Assembly: GCF_001429765.1 (NCBI RefSeq) | Contig: NZ_LMJB01000009.1 | Location: 62,001 to 126,000, forward strand | Direction: 5' to 3' | DNA: 64,000 bases | Source of the DNA: Flavobacterium sp. Root901 | GTDB taxonomy: Bacteria > Bacteroidota > Bacteroidia > Flavobacteriales > Flavobacteriaceae | Part shown: positions 15,626-25,192 of the stretch, piece by piece | Numbering within the stretch: the first letter of the stretch is position 1 | Layout of the letters: every line of letters starts with the position of its first letter | Notes under the pieces: model-generated | Told to the model about the DNA's origin: nothing | The model's database searches: none | The model's input: only the letters and a program-made list of their open reading frames with translations | Translations under genes and position numbers: made by a program

Positions 15626-18481
15626 TTATTTACTCAAATACATTTTTCTTCTAGAATACAATTCGTAGAATTGGTCATCTTTTAAGTCATCAATAAACAA
15701 GATACTTTCTCCTGTTGATTTCATTTCTGGCCCTAATGCTTTGTTTACATTCGGGAATTTGCTGAAAGAGAAAACCGGCTGTTTGATTGCATATCCTTTT
15801 AATTGTGGGTTGAAATCAAAGTCAGTTACTTTATTGTGACCCAACATTACTTTTGTAGCGTAGTTTACATAAGGTTCCCCGTAAGCTTTTGCAATGAACG
15901 GAACCGTTCTTGAAGCTCTTGGATTTGCTTCGATAATATAAACTGTATCATCTTTAATCGCAAACTGAATGTTGATTAATCCAACAGTTTTCAGAGCTCT
16001 GGCGATTTTATGTGTATGATCTTTTATTTGCTGCATTACAAATTCTCCTAAGTTAAAAGGAGGTAATGTTGCATTACTATCTCCAGAGTGAACTCCGCAA
16101 GGCTCAATGTGCTCCATAATTCCGATGATGTACACATTTCCGTCAGCATCACAAATGGCATCAGCTTCTGCTTCGATTGCTCCCGCTAAATAGTGATCTA
16201 AAAGTAATTTGTTACCCGGAATGGTTTTCAACAAATCGATTACGTGCTCTTCAAGCTCTTTTTTGTTAATTACAATCTTCATTCCCTGACCTCCTAATAC
16301 ATAAGAAGGGCGAATTAAAAGTGGAAAATCTAAACTATCCGCTAATTTTGAAGCTTCATCTGCCGTTTCAGCGATTCCGAATCTTGGGAAAGGAATATTT
16401 AATTCTGTTAATAAATCTGAGAATCTTCCTCTGTCTTCTGCTAAGTCTAGGGCATCAAAACTAGTTCCGATGATTTTCACACCATATTTAGACAATTTGT
16501 CTGCCAATTTCAAAGCTGTCTGACCACCAAGCTGAACAATTACACCTTCTGGTTTTTCGTGCTGGATGATGTCGTAAATATGTTCCCAGAAAACAGGCTC
16601 AAAGTATAGCTTATCTGCTGTATCAAAGTCTGTAGAAACCGTTTCAGGATTACAGTTAATCATGATCGTTTCGTAACCACATTCTTTAGCCGCTAAAACT
16701 CCGTGCACACAAGAGTAATCAAACTCGATTCCCTGACCAATTCTGTTTGGTCCAGAACCCAGAACTATGATTTTCTTTCTGTCAGTTAAAACACTTTCGT
16801 TATCTACATAACGTTCGCCATTTGCTTTTTCTATTTCAGCTTCAAAAGTTGAGTAGTAATAAGGTGTTTTAGCTTTAAACTCAGCCGCGCAGGTATCTAC
16901 TAATTTAAATACACGGTTGATGTTTTTTTCCATACGTAAAGAATGCACTTCACTTTCCAGACAATTCATCATGTGAGCGATTTGTCTGTCGGCAAAACCT
17001 TTTTGTTTTGCTTCAAGTAATAATTCTTTAGGCAGATCAGCAATTTTATAGTTTGAAATTTCTTTTTCTAAAGTATAAAGTTCTTCATATTGTTTTAAGA
17101 ACCACATATCGATTCTTGTAATTTCATGAATTGTACTCAACGGAATTCCCATTGCAATTGCATCATAAATTACAAAAACACGATCCCAGCTTGCATAAGT
17201 CAGTTTTTCGATAATCTGCTCGTAATCTTTGTACCCTTTTCCGTCAGCTCCTAAACCATTTCTTTTAATTTCTAAAGACTGCGTTGCTTTATGAAGTGCT
17301 TCCTGGAAAGAACGTCCGATTCCCATAACTTCACCTACAGATTTCATCTGAAGACCTAAAGTTCTGTCTGAACCTTCAAATTTATCGAAGTTCCAACGTG
17401 GGATTTTTACGATTACGTAATCTAAAGTTGGTTCGAAAAGAGCCGAAGTAGATTTTGTAATTTGGTTTTGTAATTCATCTAAATTATATCCTAAAGCTAA
17501 TTTTGAAGCAATTTTAGCGATTGGATATCCAGTTGCTTTTGATGCTAAAGCAGAAGAACGAGACACACGAGGGTTAATCTCGATTGCAACGATATCTTCT
17601 TTTTCGTCTGGTGAAACGGCAAACTGAACGTTACATCCTCCTGCAAAATTCCCGATACTTCTCATCATCAAAATAGCATAATCACGCAATTTTTGGAAAG
17701 TCGTATCAGATAATGTCATCGCTGGTGCAACCGTAATCGAATCTCCGGTATGGATTCCCATCGGATCCATATTTTCGATTGAACAAATGATTACTACGTT
17801 ATCATTTTTATCTCTTAAAAGCTCTAATTCGTATTCTTTCCATCCCATTAAAGCTTTATCAATCAAAACTTCGTGAATTGGAGAAGCTTCTAAACCACGG
17901 GTTAAAAGCTCATCAAAATCTTCTTTTTTGTACACTACCGCTGCTCCTGTTCCTCCTAAAGTAAACGAAGGGCGAATTACAAGCGGGAAACCAAATTCCT
18001 GAGCAATTTCTTTTCCTTCAAGGTAAGAAGTCGCTGTTTTTGCAGGCGCCGTTGGCACATTTATTCTTTCTAAAAGCTGTTTAAACTGTTCTCTGTCTTC
18101 AGTAATATTAATGGCATTTACATCAACTCCAATTAATCTTACTCCAAAATCCTGCCAGATTCCTTTTTCTTCAGCTTCTAAACACAAGTTCAAAGCAGTC
18201 TGACCTCCCATTGTTGGTAAAACAGCGTCAATTTGTGGATGTTCCTTCAGAATTTCAATAATCGATTTTGTAGTTAGAGGTTTCAAATAAATATGATCGG
18301 CCATAGATGGGTCGGTCATAATAGTCGCTGGATTTGAGTTTATCAAGATAACTTCAATTCCTTCTTCACGAATTGAGCGTGCAGATTGAGATCCCGCATA
18401 GTCAAATTCGCAAGCTTGGCCAATAACGATAGGTCCTGAACCTATAATTAAAACTGATTTTATTGATGTGTCTTTAGGCAT
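15626..18481 (-). CDS. carB: Carbamoyl-phosphate synthase large subunit, short form
   Basis: CarB makes carbamoyl phosphate from bicarbonate, ATP and glutamine-derived ammonia for arginine and pyrimidine synthesis. Two homologous ATP-grasp halves are clear: residues 1 to about 550 (KSVLIIGSGPIVIGQACEFDY start) and about 555-930 (KKIIVLGSGPNRIGQGIEFDY). The protein ends at 951 residues, about 120 shorter than the E. coli enzyme, just after the second synthetase half. It therefore lacks the C-terminal MGS-like allosteric domain that binds UMP/ornithine/IMP. Such short forms are, as I recall, normal in Flavobacteriaceae. carA is not in the window. Confidence 0.95.
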   Translation of the reverse strand: MPKDTSIKSVLIIGSGPIVIGQACEFDYAGSQSARSIREEGIEVILINSNPATIMTDPSMADHIYLKPLTTKSIIEILKEHPQIDAVLPTMGGQTALNLCLEAEEKGIWQDFGVRLIGVDVNAINITEDREQFKQLLERINVPTAPAKTATSYLEGKEIAQEFGFPLVIRPSFTLGGTGAAVVYKKEDFDELLTRGLEASPIHEVLIDKALMGWKEYELELLRDKNDNVVIICSIENMDPMGIHTGDSITVAPAMTLSDTTFQKLRDYAILMMRSIGNFAGGCNVQFAVSPDEKEDIVAIEINPRVSRSSALASKATGYPIAKIASKLALGYNLDELQNQITKSTSALFEPTLDYVIVKIPRWNFDKFEGSDRTLGLQMKSVGEVMGIGRSFQEALHKATQSLEIKRNGLGADGKGYKDYEQIIEKLTYASWDRVFVIYDAIAMGIPLSTIHEITRIDMWFLKQYEELYTLEKEISNYKIADLPKELLLEAKQKGFADRQIAHMMNCLESEVHSLRMEKNINRVFKLVDTCAAEFKAKTPYYYSTFEAEIEKANGERYVDNESVLTDRKKIIVLGSGPNRIGQGIEFDYSCVHGVLAAKECGYETIMINCNPETVSTDFDTADKLYFEPVFWEHIYDIIQHEKPEGVIVQLGGQTALKLADKLSKYGVKIIGTSFDALDLAEDRGRFSDLLTELNIPFPRFGIAETADEASKLADSLDFPLLIRPSYVLGGQGMKIVINKKELEEHVIDLLKTIPGNKLLLDHYLAGAIEAEADAICDADGNVYIIGIMEHIEPCGVHSGDSNATLPPFNLGEFVMQQIKDHTHKIARALKTVGLINIQFAIKDDTVYIIEANPRASRTVPFIAKAYGEPYVNYATKVMLGHNKVTDFDFNPQLKGYAIKQPVFSFSKFPNVNKALGPEMKSTGESILFIDDLKDDQFYELYSRRKMYLSK

Positions 18482-18572
18482 TTTGTATGTATTGTGTAGT
18501 TGTTTACGATTTAAAAAACATTTCTAGTAGGTTATAAACTAGAATGTTGAGGATTTTTTTACCGACAAGGTA

Positions 18573-18605
18573 TAAAAAAAGGCGATACTAAAAAAGTAAT
18601 CGCCT
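18573..18605 (-). terminator. Terminator of rpmH
   Basis: GGCGAT-AC/GTAATCGCC arms (18581-18604) with one bulge and an A7 run on the left give a T-tailed hairpin when read on the minus strand, between rpmH and carB. Confidence 0.85.
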
Positions 18606-18625
18606 TATGTATGTTTATACAAACA

Positions 18626-18787
18626 TTATTTTTTGTGTCTAGGCTCGCTAGAAACAGTTAATTTATGTCTTCCTTTTGCTCTTCTACGCGCTAGAACTTT
18701 TCTTCCATTCGCAGAAGCCATTCTGTCCATAAATCCGTGCTTATTTCTTCTTTTTCTTTTCGATGGTTGAAATGTTCTTTTGCTCAT
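18626..18787 (-). CDS. rpmH: 50S ribosomal protein L34
   Basis: A 53-residue very basic protein starts MSKRTFQPSKRKRRNKHGF and ends EPRHKK. It contains the L34 core (RTFQPS, HGFMDRM, GRKVLARRRAKGRHKL). Its length is typical for Bacteroidota L34. It is shorter than common ORF cut-offs and easily missed. It has its own promoter (18861-18890) and terminator (18573-18605), so it is transcribed separately from carB. Confidence 0.97.
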   Translation of the reverse strand: MSKRTFQPSKRKRRNKHGFMDRMASANGRKVLARRRAKGRHKLTVSSEPRHKK

Positions 18788-18860
18788 TGCTTTGTATCTT
18801 TAAAAATGGTATCTATTAACTCTTTCTTGGTTTTGGATATCGTTATTCAAAAACCGAGTG

Positions 18861-18890
18861 CAAATATACAAAGACTTTTTTTTCTGGCAA
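18861..18890 (-). promoter_or_regulatory. rpmH promoter
   Basis: On the minus strand, TTG (18890-18888) and TATATTTG (18868-18861) are separated by exactly 19 bases, a full Bacteroidota consensus. The predicted start leaves a leader of about 65 bases. Confidence 0.85.
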
Positions 18891-18924
18891 GCAGTTTTAT
18901 AAAAATATTTTTAATTCCTTTTAC

Positions 18925-18932
18925 TATCTTTG
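18925..18932 (+). promoter_or_regulatory. -7 element of the 18955 gene
   Basis: TATCTTTG lies 22 bases before the ATG, giving a leader of about 15 bases. No TTG is seen at the expected spacing. Confidence 0.55.
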
Positions 18933-18954
18933 CAATCACAAATATACATCTATT

Positions 18955-19470
18955 ATGTTTAACAAAATTATCAAACTTATTCTAGCCGGACTTCTTGTTA
19001 TAGCTGGCGTTTGGCAGATTATCGATAAAGAAATCGGAAATGGTGTTTTCCTGATATTATTGTCTGCAATTCCAATTTTTCTTTATTTTAAAAACGAATT
19101 TATCCTTTTAGCCTTCCTTAAATTGAGAAAACAAGACTTTGAAGGAGCTAAAAAATGGCTCGCATATATCAAAAATCCAGAAACTGCTTTAGTTAGAAAA
19201 CAACAAGGTTACTTTAATTATCTTCATGGTATTATGCTTTCACAGACAAATTTAATCCAGGCTGAGAAACATTTTAAAAAAGCTATCGAACTTGGACTAT
19301 CAATGGACATGGATTTAGCTGTTGCTAAATTAAACCTTGCAGGAGTTGCTATGTCACGCAGAAGAAAACTTGAAACGACTAATTTATTAAACGAAGCTAA
19401 AAAATTAGACAAACAAGGAATGCTGAAAGAACAGATTTCCATGATGAAAGAACAAATGAAAAAAATCTAA
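18955..19470 (+). CDS. Membrane-anchored TPR-like protein
   Basis: This 171-residue protein has two hydrophobic segments at the N-terminus (residues about 5-20 and 27-45), then a soluble helical part with tetratricopeptide-like helix pairs (QQGYFNYLHGIMLSQTNLIQAEKHFKKAIELG, DLAVAKLNLAGVAMSRRRK). The C-terminus is lysine/methionine-rich. The product is probably an inner-membrane scaffold or assembly factor, but I do not recognise a named family function. It is divergent from rpmH with its own -7 box. Confidence 0.75.
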   Translation: MFNKIIKLILAGLLVIAGVWQIIDKEIGNGVFLILLSAIPIFLYFKNEFILLAFLKLRKQDFEGAKKWLAYIKNPETALVRKQQGYFNYLHGIMLSQTNLIQAEKHFKKAIELGLSMDMDLAVAKLNLAGVAMSRRRKLETTNLLNEAKKLDKQGMLKEQISMMKEQMKKI

Positions 19471-19493
19471 CGATTTTTAAATTTCAATATTTT

Positions 19494-19528
19494 AAATCCC
19501 AAATTCCAAGTGAGTTTGGGATTTTTTA
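19494..19528 (+). terminator. Terminator after the TPR-like gene
   Basis: AAATCCCAAA (19494-19503) and TTTGGGATTT (19515-19524) pair perfectly and are followed by T residues. Confidence 0.85.
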
Positions 19529-19590
19529 ATTTTAGATTGTTGAGTTTAGATTTTAGATTTTTTCTACTTCCTCAGGACATCATCAGTAGT

Positions 19591-19694
19591 TTGTCATTTC
19601 GAGGAACGAGAAATCTCCGCGAGAAACTCTACAAAGATTGGCGATTTACTTTACGGAGCTACTTGCAGAGATTTCTCCTTCGTCGAAATGACAA
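19591..19694. repeat. MITE-like inverted repeat, about 104 bases
   Basis: Terminal arms TTGTCATTTCGA-GAACGAGAAATCTC and its near inverse GAGATTTCTC-TTCGTCGAAATGACAA enclose about 50 bases. It does not encode protein. Such TTGTCATTTCGA... elements recur in Flavobacterium intergenic regions in my experience. Confidence 0.75.
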
Positions 19695-19723
19695 GATTGT
19701 GCATAGCGCATGGAATTTTGAAT

Positions 19724-20380
19724 TTACTCCAATATAATCGAAGGCAGATTCTCATTCAGCCATTTGTATTTATTGAGAATCATAATATGAGTTCCTCCTT
19801 TTACAATTATACAGCTGTTAATATATTTTATAGGAAAAACTTCGTCTTTGTCTCCGTGAATGTGAATTACATTTTCATCAACTTCATTCCTATTCCACAA
19901 TACAACAGATTCTACAGCCCATTGCAAATAATTAAGATCACGAACTGCCAAAAACTTTTCATATAATTTAATACGTTTATTTATTTTTTCTCCAAAAGAA
20001 TATTTCGCCAGACTTTCAATGTTTAAAATCAGCTTCATCGGAATGAGTTTATAAGCTTTTGTTTTCTTTCCTATTTTCATTCTTCTTGGAAATTCAACAC
20101 TGCTTCTCACACTCGAAATAATAATAACTTTTCTGACCTGAATATGTTTTGAAATTTCCTGAACTAAAATTCCGCCGAAAGAAACCCCTATTAAAACGGG
20201 ATTTTCATGTTTGATTTTTTTAGAAATACGAAGCGCATAATCTGCCAATGGCTCTTTTGGATGTGGTATTTCCCATTCAAGCAAGCATGTTTCAAAAACA
20301 GATTCATCTAATTTGATTCTTTCAAATATGGCCGGACTTGCAGCGAGACCCGGCATAAAATAAACAGGAATTTTACTCAT
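19724..20380 (-). CDS. Alpha/beta hydrolase
   Basis: This is a cytoplasmic 218-residue hydrolase with no signal peptide. The HG-like opening is MPGLAASPAIF, the nucleophile elbow is GVSFGG (Ser at about residue 83), the acid is in HGDKDEVFP and the late histidine in KGGTHIMI (about 195-200). This order (Ser, Asp, His) matches the fold. The substrate is unknown; a lipase-like or thioesterase role is possible. It stands alone on the minus strand. Confidence 0.82.
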   Translation of the reverse strand: MSKIPVYFMPGLAASPAIFERIKLDESVFETCLLEWEIPHPKEPLADYALRISKKIKHENPVLIGVSFGGILVQEISKHIQVRKVIIISSVRSSVEFPRRMKIGKKTKAYKLIPMKLILNIESLAKYSFGEKINKRIKLYEKFLAVRDLNYLQWAVESVVLWNRNEVDENVIHIHGDKDEVFPIKYINSCIIVKGGTHIMILNKYKWLNENLPSIILE

Positions 20381-20551
20381 TTGTTCGTAATTAAGGATCT
20401 TAATTTGAAGATAAATTTACTTTTTTTAGCAATATACACAGCAAAACACAGTCCATAATTATATATTAAAACAAAGAATGCAGGAAAAAAGATTAATTTT
20501 TCAATGAATGCACATCTTTAAAAAATAATTTCATATTGAAAATCAAATGAT

Positions 20552-20559
20552 TAACTTTG
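20552..20559 (+). promoter_or_regulatory. Possible -7 element of the GNAT-like gene
   Basis: TAACTTTG fits the -7 consensus; it would give a leader of about 85 bases. The upstream TTG spacing is not ideal. Confidence 0.4.
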
Positions 20560-20649
20560 CATACCAAATCAACCTTAATTAGAGATCTTTTTAAAGATTT
20601 TGCTTAACCACACATTACCGTTCTTTAATATTTTTTTCACCCCAAAAAC

Positions 20650-20961
20650 ATGACGCGTATGGAACCTGCTAAAACTATGGAAATCAAAGACAACACGTTT
20701 GCAAGACAATTTGAAACCGTAATTCCCGAAGGGAAGTTAAGTGTTGAATACTCTTTTCAGGAAAAAAAGATTTTTTTAACTAAAATCAACACGCCGGAAA
20801 ATTTTGAAAATCAGCCTGTAATCGACTCTCTGCTTAAAAGCATTATGGAATTAAGTACCGAGAAAAACTTCAGAGTTGTACCAATTCATCCAAAGATTGC
20901 GACATTTTTCAAAAAAAATCCAAAGTACAAAGAGTTATTGCCGCCGGGAATCAGGATTTAA
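20650..20961 (+). CDS. Small GNAT-like N-acetyltransferase (NATD1/COG2388 type)
   Basis: This 103-residue minimal acetyltransferase-like domain has the pattern IKDNTFARQFE...EGKLSVEYSFQEKKIFLTKINTP, then VIDSLLKSIMELSTEKNFRVVPIHPKIATFFKKNPKYKELLP. This matches the short GNAT group that lacks the first strands of full GNAT enzymes. Three ATGs (20650, 20659, 20680) are possible starts; family similarity begins at the third, so the first nine residues are uncertain. The substrate is unknown. Its stop overlaps the stop of the convergent DASS gene by four bases. Confidence 0.75.
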   Translation: MTRMEPAKTMEIKDNTFARQFETVIPEGKLSVEYSFQEKKIFLTKINTPENFENQPVIDSLLKSIMELSTEKNFRVVPIHPKIATFFKKNPKYKELLPPGIRI

Positions 20962-22388
20962 AAATCTCCGATTACCCAAAGCCATAATCCTCCTATTACC
21001 ATATAAATAAAAAGCATTACGAGTCCGGTTATTAAACCTTTGACCCACCAGCTTTTTAAATCGACATATCCGCTCCCAAAGAAAACGGGAGCCGGACCGT
21101 GTCCGTAATGCGTTAAAGTTCCGTAAATCGAACCCATAAAACCAAGCATAAAAGCGAGAAGCAAGCCCGGAATTCCGAGTGAAACTCCAACTCCTAATAA
21201 AGCGGCATACATTGCTGCTACGTGAGCCGTGGCACTTGCAAAAAGATAATGGCTGAAAAAGTATACTAATATTATTATCGGAAAAGCCATCTGCCAGCTT
21301 AATCCGCCTATTTGCGCTTTTACAACATTACTAAACCAGCCGATAAATCCGAGTTCGTTAAGCGAACTTGCCATCATTACTAAAACTGAGAACCACACGA
21401 TGGTATCCCACGCTCCTTTTTCGGCTTTTACATCATCCCAAGTCAAAACTGAAGTAAGTAATAAAATTACTAATCCTATAAAAGCCGTTGTTGTAGCATC
21501 AATTGAAAATAAATCTCCAGTCATCCACAGAAATAATAATATAAAGAAAGTCAGGAGCATCATCCATTCATTTCGGGTAATTGGTCCCATTTCTTTTAAT
21601 TTTTGAGAAGCAATCTGCGGTGCATCACCAGTTTTTTTCAACTCAGGCGGATATATTTTGTATAACACAAACGGAATCACAAAAAAAGCGCATAAACCCG
21701 GAACAATTGCCGCCGCAGCCCATGACATCCAGGTTATTTTAATACCTAAATTGAGTGCAAACTTCTGACACATTGGGTTACTGGCTGTTCCGGTAAGAAA
21801 CATTGATGAGGCTATTAAATTCATATTATAACAGTTCAATGTTAAATACGAACCTAGTTTTCTGTGTGTTTCAGGCTGTTCGGGCACTGAACCAAAACTC
21901 ATTGACATTGATTTCATTATGGGATAAATAATTCCGCCGCCGCGTGCAGTATTACTTGGTACGGCTGGTGCCAAAACTAAATCAGCAAGACCTAAACCGT
22001 AGGCCAGACCAAGAGAGCTTTTTCCAAATATTCTAATAAACAAAAAAGCAATTCGGTTTCCTAAACCTGTTTTTATAAATCCACGTGCTATAAAAAATGA
22101 AATTCCGATAAGCCAAATTACTTTATCTCCAAAACCTTTTAATGCCAGTGTAATAGATTTTCCGGGATCATTTGGCGCTAAAACCTGTGTAAAAGCCGTT
22201 AGCGCTATCGCAATCATACACATAGTTCCCATTGGTGCTGCTTTTAGAATAATTCCTAAAATTGTGGCAACAAAAATGGCAAATAAATGCCAGGCTTCTG
22301 TAACAACACCGTCTGGCGCAGGAATAAACCAAATTGCAATTCCAACTGCAAGTGTAATCAGGGTTTGCGGAATTTGTACTTCTTTCAT
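20958..22388 (-). CDS. DASS-family anion:sodium symporter (di/tricarboxylate), copy 1
   Basis: This 476-residue polytopic inner-membrane protein has about 12 hydrophobic segments. The two hairpin substrate/sodium motifs of the divalent anion:Na+ symporter (SLC13) family are visible: PSNTARGG (about residue 142) and TGTASNPMCQK (about 200). The likely substrates are C4-dicarboxylates, 2-oxoglutarate or citrate; which one cannot be read from sequence. It is 21 bases downstream of a Porin O/P gene, forming an outer/inner membrane uptake pair that is duplicated next door. Confidence 0.88.
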   Translation of the reverse strand: MKEVQIPQTLITLAVGIAIWFIPAPDGVVTEAWHLFAIFVATILGIILKAAPMGTMCMIAIALTAFTQVLAPNDPGKSITLALKGFGDKVIWLIGISFFIARGFIKTGLGNRIAFLFIRIFGKSSLGLAYGLGLADLVLAPAVPSNTARGGGIIYPIMKSMSMSFGSVPEQPETHRKLGSYLTLNCYNMNLIASSMFLTGTASNPMCQKFALNLGIKITWMSWAAAAIVPGLCAFFVIPFVLYKIYPPELKKTGDAPQIASQKLKEMGPITRNEWMMLLTFFILLFLWMTGDLFSIDATTTAFIGLVILLLTSVLTWDDVKAEKGAWDTIVWFSVLVMMASSLNELGFIGWFSNVVKAQIGGLSWQMAFPIIILVYFFSHYLFASATAHVAAMYAALLGVGVSLGIPGLLLAFMLGFMGSIYGTLTHYGHGPAPVFFGSGYVDLKSWWVKGLITGLVMLFIYMVIGGLWLWVIGDF

Positions 22389-22409
22389 AATTATAGCTTT
22401 TGAATTAAA

Positions 22410-23558
22410 CTACAGTCTGCACTGAAACTGAATTATAAATAAATTATCACTATACGTTGATGTATCTGGGATGTTTCGATCAAAATGATCTATCTCAAAT
22501 CCCATTTCTATACGACCTGTATATGCTTTTCCAAATTCTAAACTTATCATTGGCGTATAGGTTTGTCTTACGTTTGAATCTATTTTATAACTGGGATCAA
22601 ATCTTTCATAACGACAGGATAATTCCAGAGAAGTCAATTTTTTATAATCGATTTGGTATCTTACATTAGGAAGAAAATAAATACCGCGCATTTGGTAATC
22701 GGCAACATCATCTGTTCTCGAGTCGACGGGTAAAGAAAAATACAAATTATGGTTTGTTCCTTGTTTGTATTCTATCTGCAAATCGAATGTAAAGCGATCT
22801 GTAAGTCTAAAATCGCTGGTAATATCGACGCCAACGGCGTATACTTTTTCTTTGGCATATTTCCCGATACCGCCATTTAATCCTAGATTAATTTTATGCT
22901 GTTTTGATAATCCAAAAACAAATCTCGAAGAATATTGTTTTCCGTTGTCATTGTCTTTTTCCTGATTTTTTCCATTTCCATTTAAAACAGAAACTGAATA
23001 GTTTACAGGCATTTTTCCGATGTCAAAATTTCCGGTTGCCGAAGCTCCTATTTGAAAACTGGTCCACCCATTTTTTCCAAATTCGTAATATTGATTAGAG
23101 AAATCAAAAGATTTAATAATATCGACAGGAACTAATTCTTCTATACCAAAAGCGGGACGAAACTGTCCTCCTAAAACGGCTATGTATTTATTGAAAGTAT
23201 ATTTTGCGTAAGCATTTTCGAGAACTTTACCTTTTGTATCCGATTTAAAATCGGCAAGATTTACCAGAATAACAACTTCTGTGGCTTCGCTAAGTTTTGT
23301 GCTTAGCCCAACACGCATCCTTTTTATATCAAATGAGCTTTGGGTAACGTCACCAATGGAGTGATGAACTCCTAAAACATCTACATTGTCTCCAAAACTT
23401 TCGAGATATCTGGCCTGAAAAAGGCCTTTAAACTGAAATTGAGGATATTTAATACTACTTTCAGAATCTACTGCTTTTTGAGTTTCGGCAGTCTGAGCAT
23501 TCATAAAAAGTGGTATTAGAAAAACAAAAGCAATTCTTATTAGTAAAGGTGTATTCAT
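22410..23558 (-). CDS. Porin O/P family outer-membrane channel, copy 1
   Basis: This 382-residue outer-membrane protein has a signal peptide ending near FMNAQTA, and the mature part is a 16-strand OprO/OprP-type barrel. Recognisable blocks are FKGLFQARYLESFG, FDIKRMRVGLS, ENAYAKYTFNKYIAVLGGQFRPAFG and the C-terminal NLFIIQFQCRL strand. OprO/OprP channels prefer phosphate or polyphosphate in Pseudomonas, but coupling to a DASS gene suggests organic anions here (inference). It is the first gene of a two-gene unit with DASS copy 1. Confidence 0.85.
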   Translation of the reverse strand: MNTPLLIRIAFVFLIPLFMNAQTAETQKAVDSESSIKYPQFQFKGLFQARYLESFGDNVDVLGVHHSIGDVTQSSFDIKRMRVGLSTKLSEATEVVILVNLADFKSDTKGKVLENAYAKYTFNKYIAVLGGQFRPAFGIEELVPVDIIKSFDFSNQYYEFGKNGWTSFQIGASATGNFDIGKMPVNYSVSVLNGNGKNQEKDNDNGKQYSSRFVFGLSKQHKINLGLNGGIGKYAKEKVYAVGVDITSDFRLTDRFTFDLQIEYKQGTNHNLYFSLPVDSRTDDVADYQMRGIYFLPNVRYQIDYKKLTSLELSCRYERFDPSYKIDSNVRQTYTPMISLEFGKAYTGRIEMGFEIDHFDRNIPDTSTYSDNLFIIQFQCRL

Positions 23559-23685
23559 ACGCTCCAGAAATAAAAAATTAAACTTCGCTTTCTGTTTTTA
23601 AAAACAGCTAATGATGTTTTTGGAAAACACTATACCAAATTACTAAAAAAATCAATACTTGTAAAAATTATTGCATTAAAAATGC

Positions 23686-23715
23686 AAAAGGCATAAGAAG
23701 TAACTTATGCCTTTT
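23686..23715 (-). terminator. Terminator after DASS copy 2
   Basis: AAAAGGCATAAG/CTTATGCCTTTT arms with a six-base loop lie 20 bases past the copy-2 DASS stop. The terminator separates the two porin-DASS units. Confidence 0.9.
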
Positions 23716-23734
23716 AAAATATTTTAATTATTTA

Positions 23735-25168
23735 TCAATTTGTATATCCCAATAAATTTAGCCATAATCCTCCAACGACCAGATAAATCAGTAACATTGC
23801 CAGTCCTGTAATAAGCCCATTCATCCACCAGTTCTTTAGATCGACATAACCGCTTCCAAAATAAACCGGTGCAGGTCCGTGTCCGTAATGTGTCAATGTT
23901 CCATACACAGAACCTACAAATCCTAACATAAAAGCCAGAAACAGTCCAGGCACTCCAAGTGAAACTCCAACGGCTAACAATGCTGCATACATTGCCGCAA
24001 CATGGGCTGTTGCACTTGCGAAGATATAATGACTAAAGAAGTAGACAGAAATAATAATTATAAAAGCTATTTGCCAGCTTAGACCTGTCATTTGTGCTTT
24101 TACAATTTCACTAAACCAGCCAATAAATCCTAATTTGTCTAATGAGCTGGCCATCATTACCAAAACTGCAAACCATACAATTGTATCCCACGCTCCTTTT
24201 TCACCTTTGACATCTTCCCATGTCAGTACTGATGTAAGAAGTAAAACCACTAAACCAATGAATGCTGTGGTAGTTGCATCTATTGAAAACAAATCTCCGG
24301 TCATCCACAGAAATAATAAGATAACAAAGGTTAAAAGCATTAACCATTCATTTTTTGATACTGCCCCCATTTCTTTTAATTTCTGAGCAGCTACTTTTGG
24401 AGCATCGCCTGTTTTCTTTAATTCTGGCGGGTAGATTTTATATAATAAAAATGGAATTACAAAAAATGCGGTTAAGCCGGGAATTAAGGCTGCAATTGCC
24501 CATGATGTCCATGAAATATGTATGCCCAGATTTTCTGCAAATTTTTGACACATCGGATTACTTGCTGTTCCTGTTAAAAACATTGACGATGCTATAAGAT
24601 TTACGTTATAACTGCTCAAAGTAAGAAAGGCTCCCAGTTTTCTTCTGGTTTCCGGTTTATCAGGATCTGAATCAAAATTCATAGACATTGATTTCATAAT
24701 AGGATAAATTATCCCGCCGCCTCTGGCCGTATTACTCGGTACGACAGGTGCTAAAACTAAATCTGCCAAACCCAATCCGTATGCTAATCCTAAGGAACTT
24801 TTACCAAATATTTTTATGAATAAAAAAGCTATTCGGTTTCCTAATCCTGTCTTTATAAAACCCCTGGCAATAAAAAATGAAATCCCAATAAGCCATATTA
24901 CTTTATTACCAAAACCGCTTAATGCAAAGGTTATAGAGTCTCCTGCACTTTCTGGTGCTAAAACCTGAGTAAAAGCAGTAACCCCAACTGCGATCATACA
25001 CATAGTCCCCATTGATGCAGCTTTTAAAATAATTCCGAAAATTGTTGAAATAAAAATTGCGAATAAATGCCATGCTTCTGGCGTAAGACCAGATGGAGTT
25101 GGAACAAACCAGATTATCAAACCTATTACTAATGTAGTAATTGATTTTTTTATGTCTATTTCTTTCAT
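23735..25168 (-). CDS. DASS-family anion:sodium symporter, copy 2
   Basis: A 477-residue close paralogue of the 20958 gene, alignable end to end with long identical blocks (for example NKVIWLIGISFFIARGFIK and GLADLVLAP). Both sodium-site motifs (PSNTARGG, TGTASNPMCQK) are kept. Differences cluster in the first 40 residues and the C-terminus. It is 24 bases downstream of porin copy 2 and has its own terminator, so it is likely expressed independently of copy 1. Confidence 0.88.
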   Translation of the reverse strand: MKEIDIKKSITTLVIGLIIWFVPTPSGLTPEAWHLFAIFISTIFGIILKAASMGTMCMIAVGVTAFTQVLAPESAGDSITFALSGFGNKVIWLIGISFFIARGFIKTGLGNRIAFLFIKIFGKSSLGLAYGLGLADLVLAPVVPSNTARGGGIIYPIMKSMSMNFDSDPDKPETRRKLGAFLTLSSYNVNLIASSMFLTGTASNPMCQKFAENLGIHISWTSWAIAALIPGLTAFFVIPFLLYKIYPPELKKTGDAPKVAAQKLKEMGAVSKNEWLMLLTFVILLFLWMTGDLFSIDATTTAFIGLVVLLLTSVLTWEDVKGEKGAWDTIVWFAVLVMMASSLDKLGFIGWFSEIVKAQMTGLSWQIAFIIIISVYFFSHYIFASATAHVAAMYAALLAVGVSLGVPGLFLAFMLGFVGSVYGTLTHYGHGPAPVYFGSGYVDLKNWWMNGLITGLAMLLIYLVVGGLWLNLLGYTN

Positions 25169-25192
25169 GATTAGTATTATTAAAAATTAATT

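Noticed and set aside
19510..19737. 75-codon plus-strand reading frame
   Set aside because: It spans a terminator tail and a MITE-like repeat; codon use and composition do not look coding.
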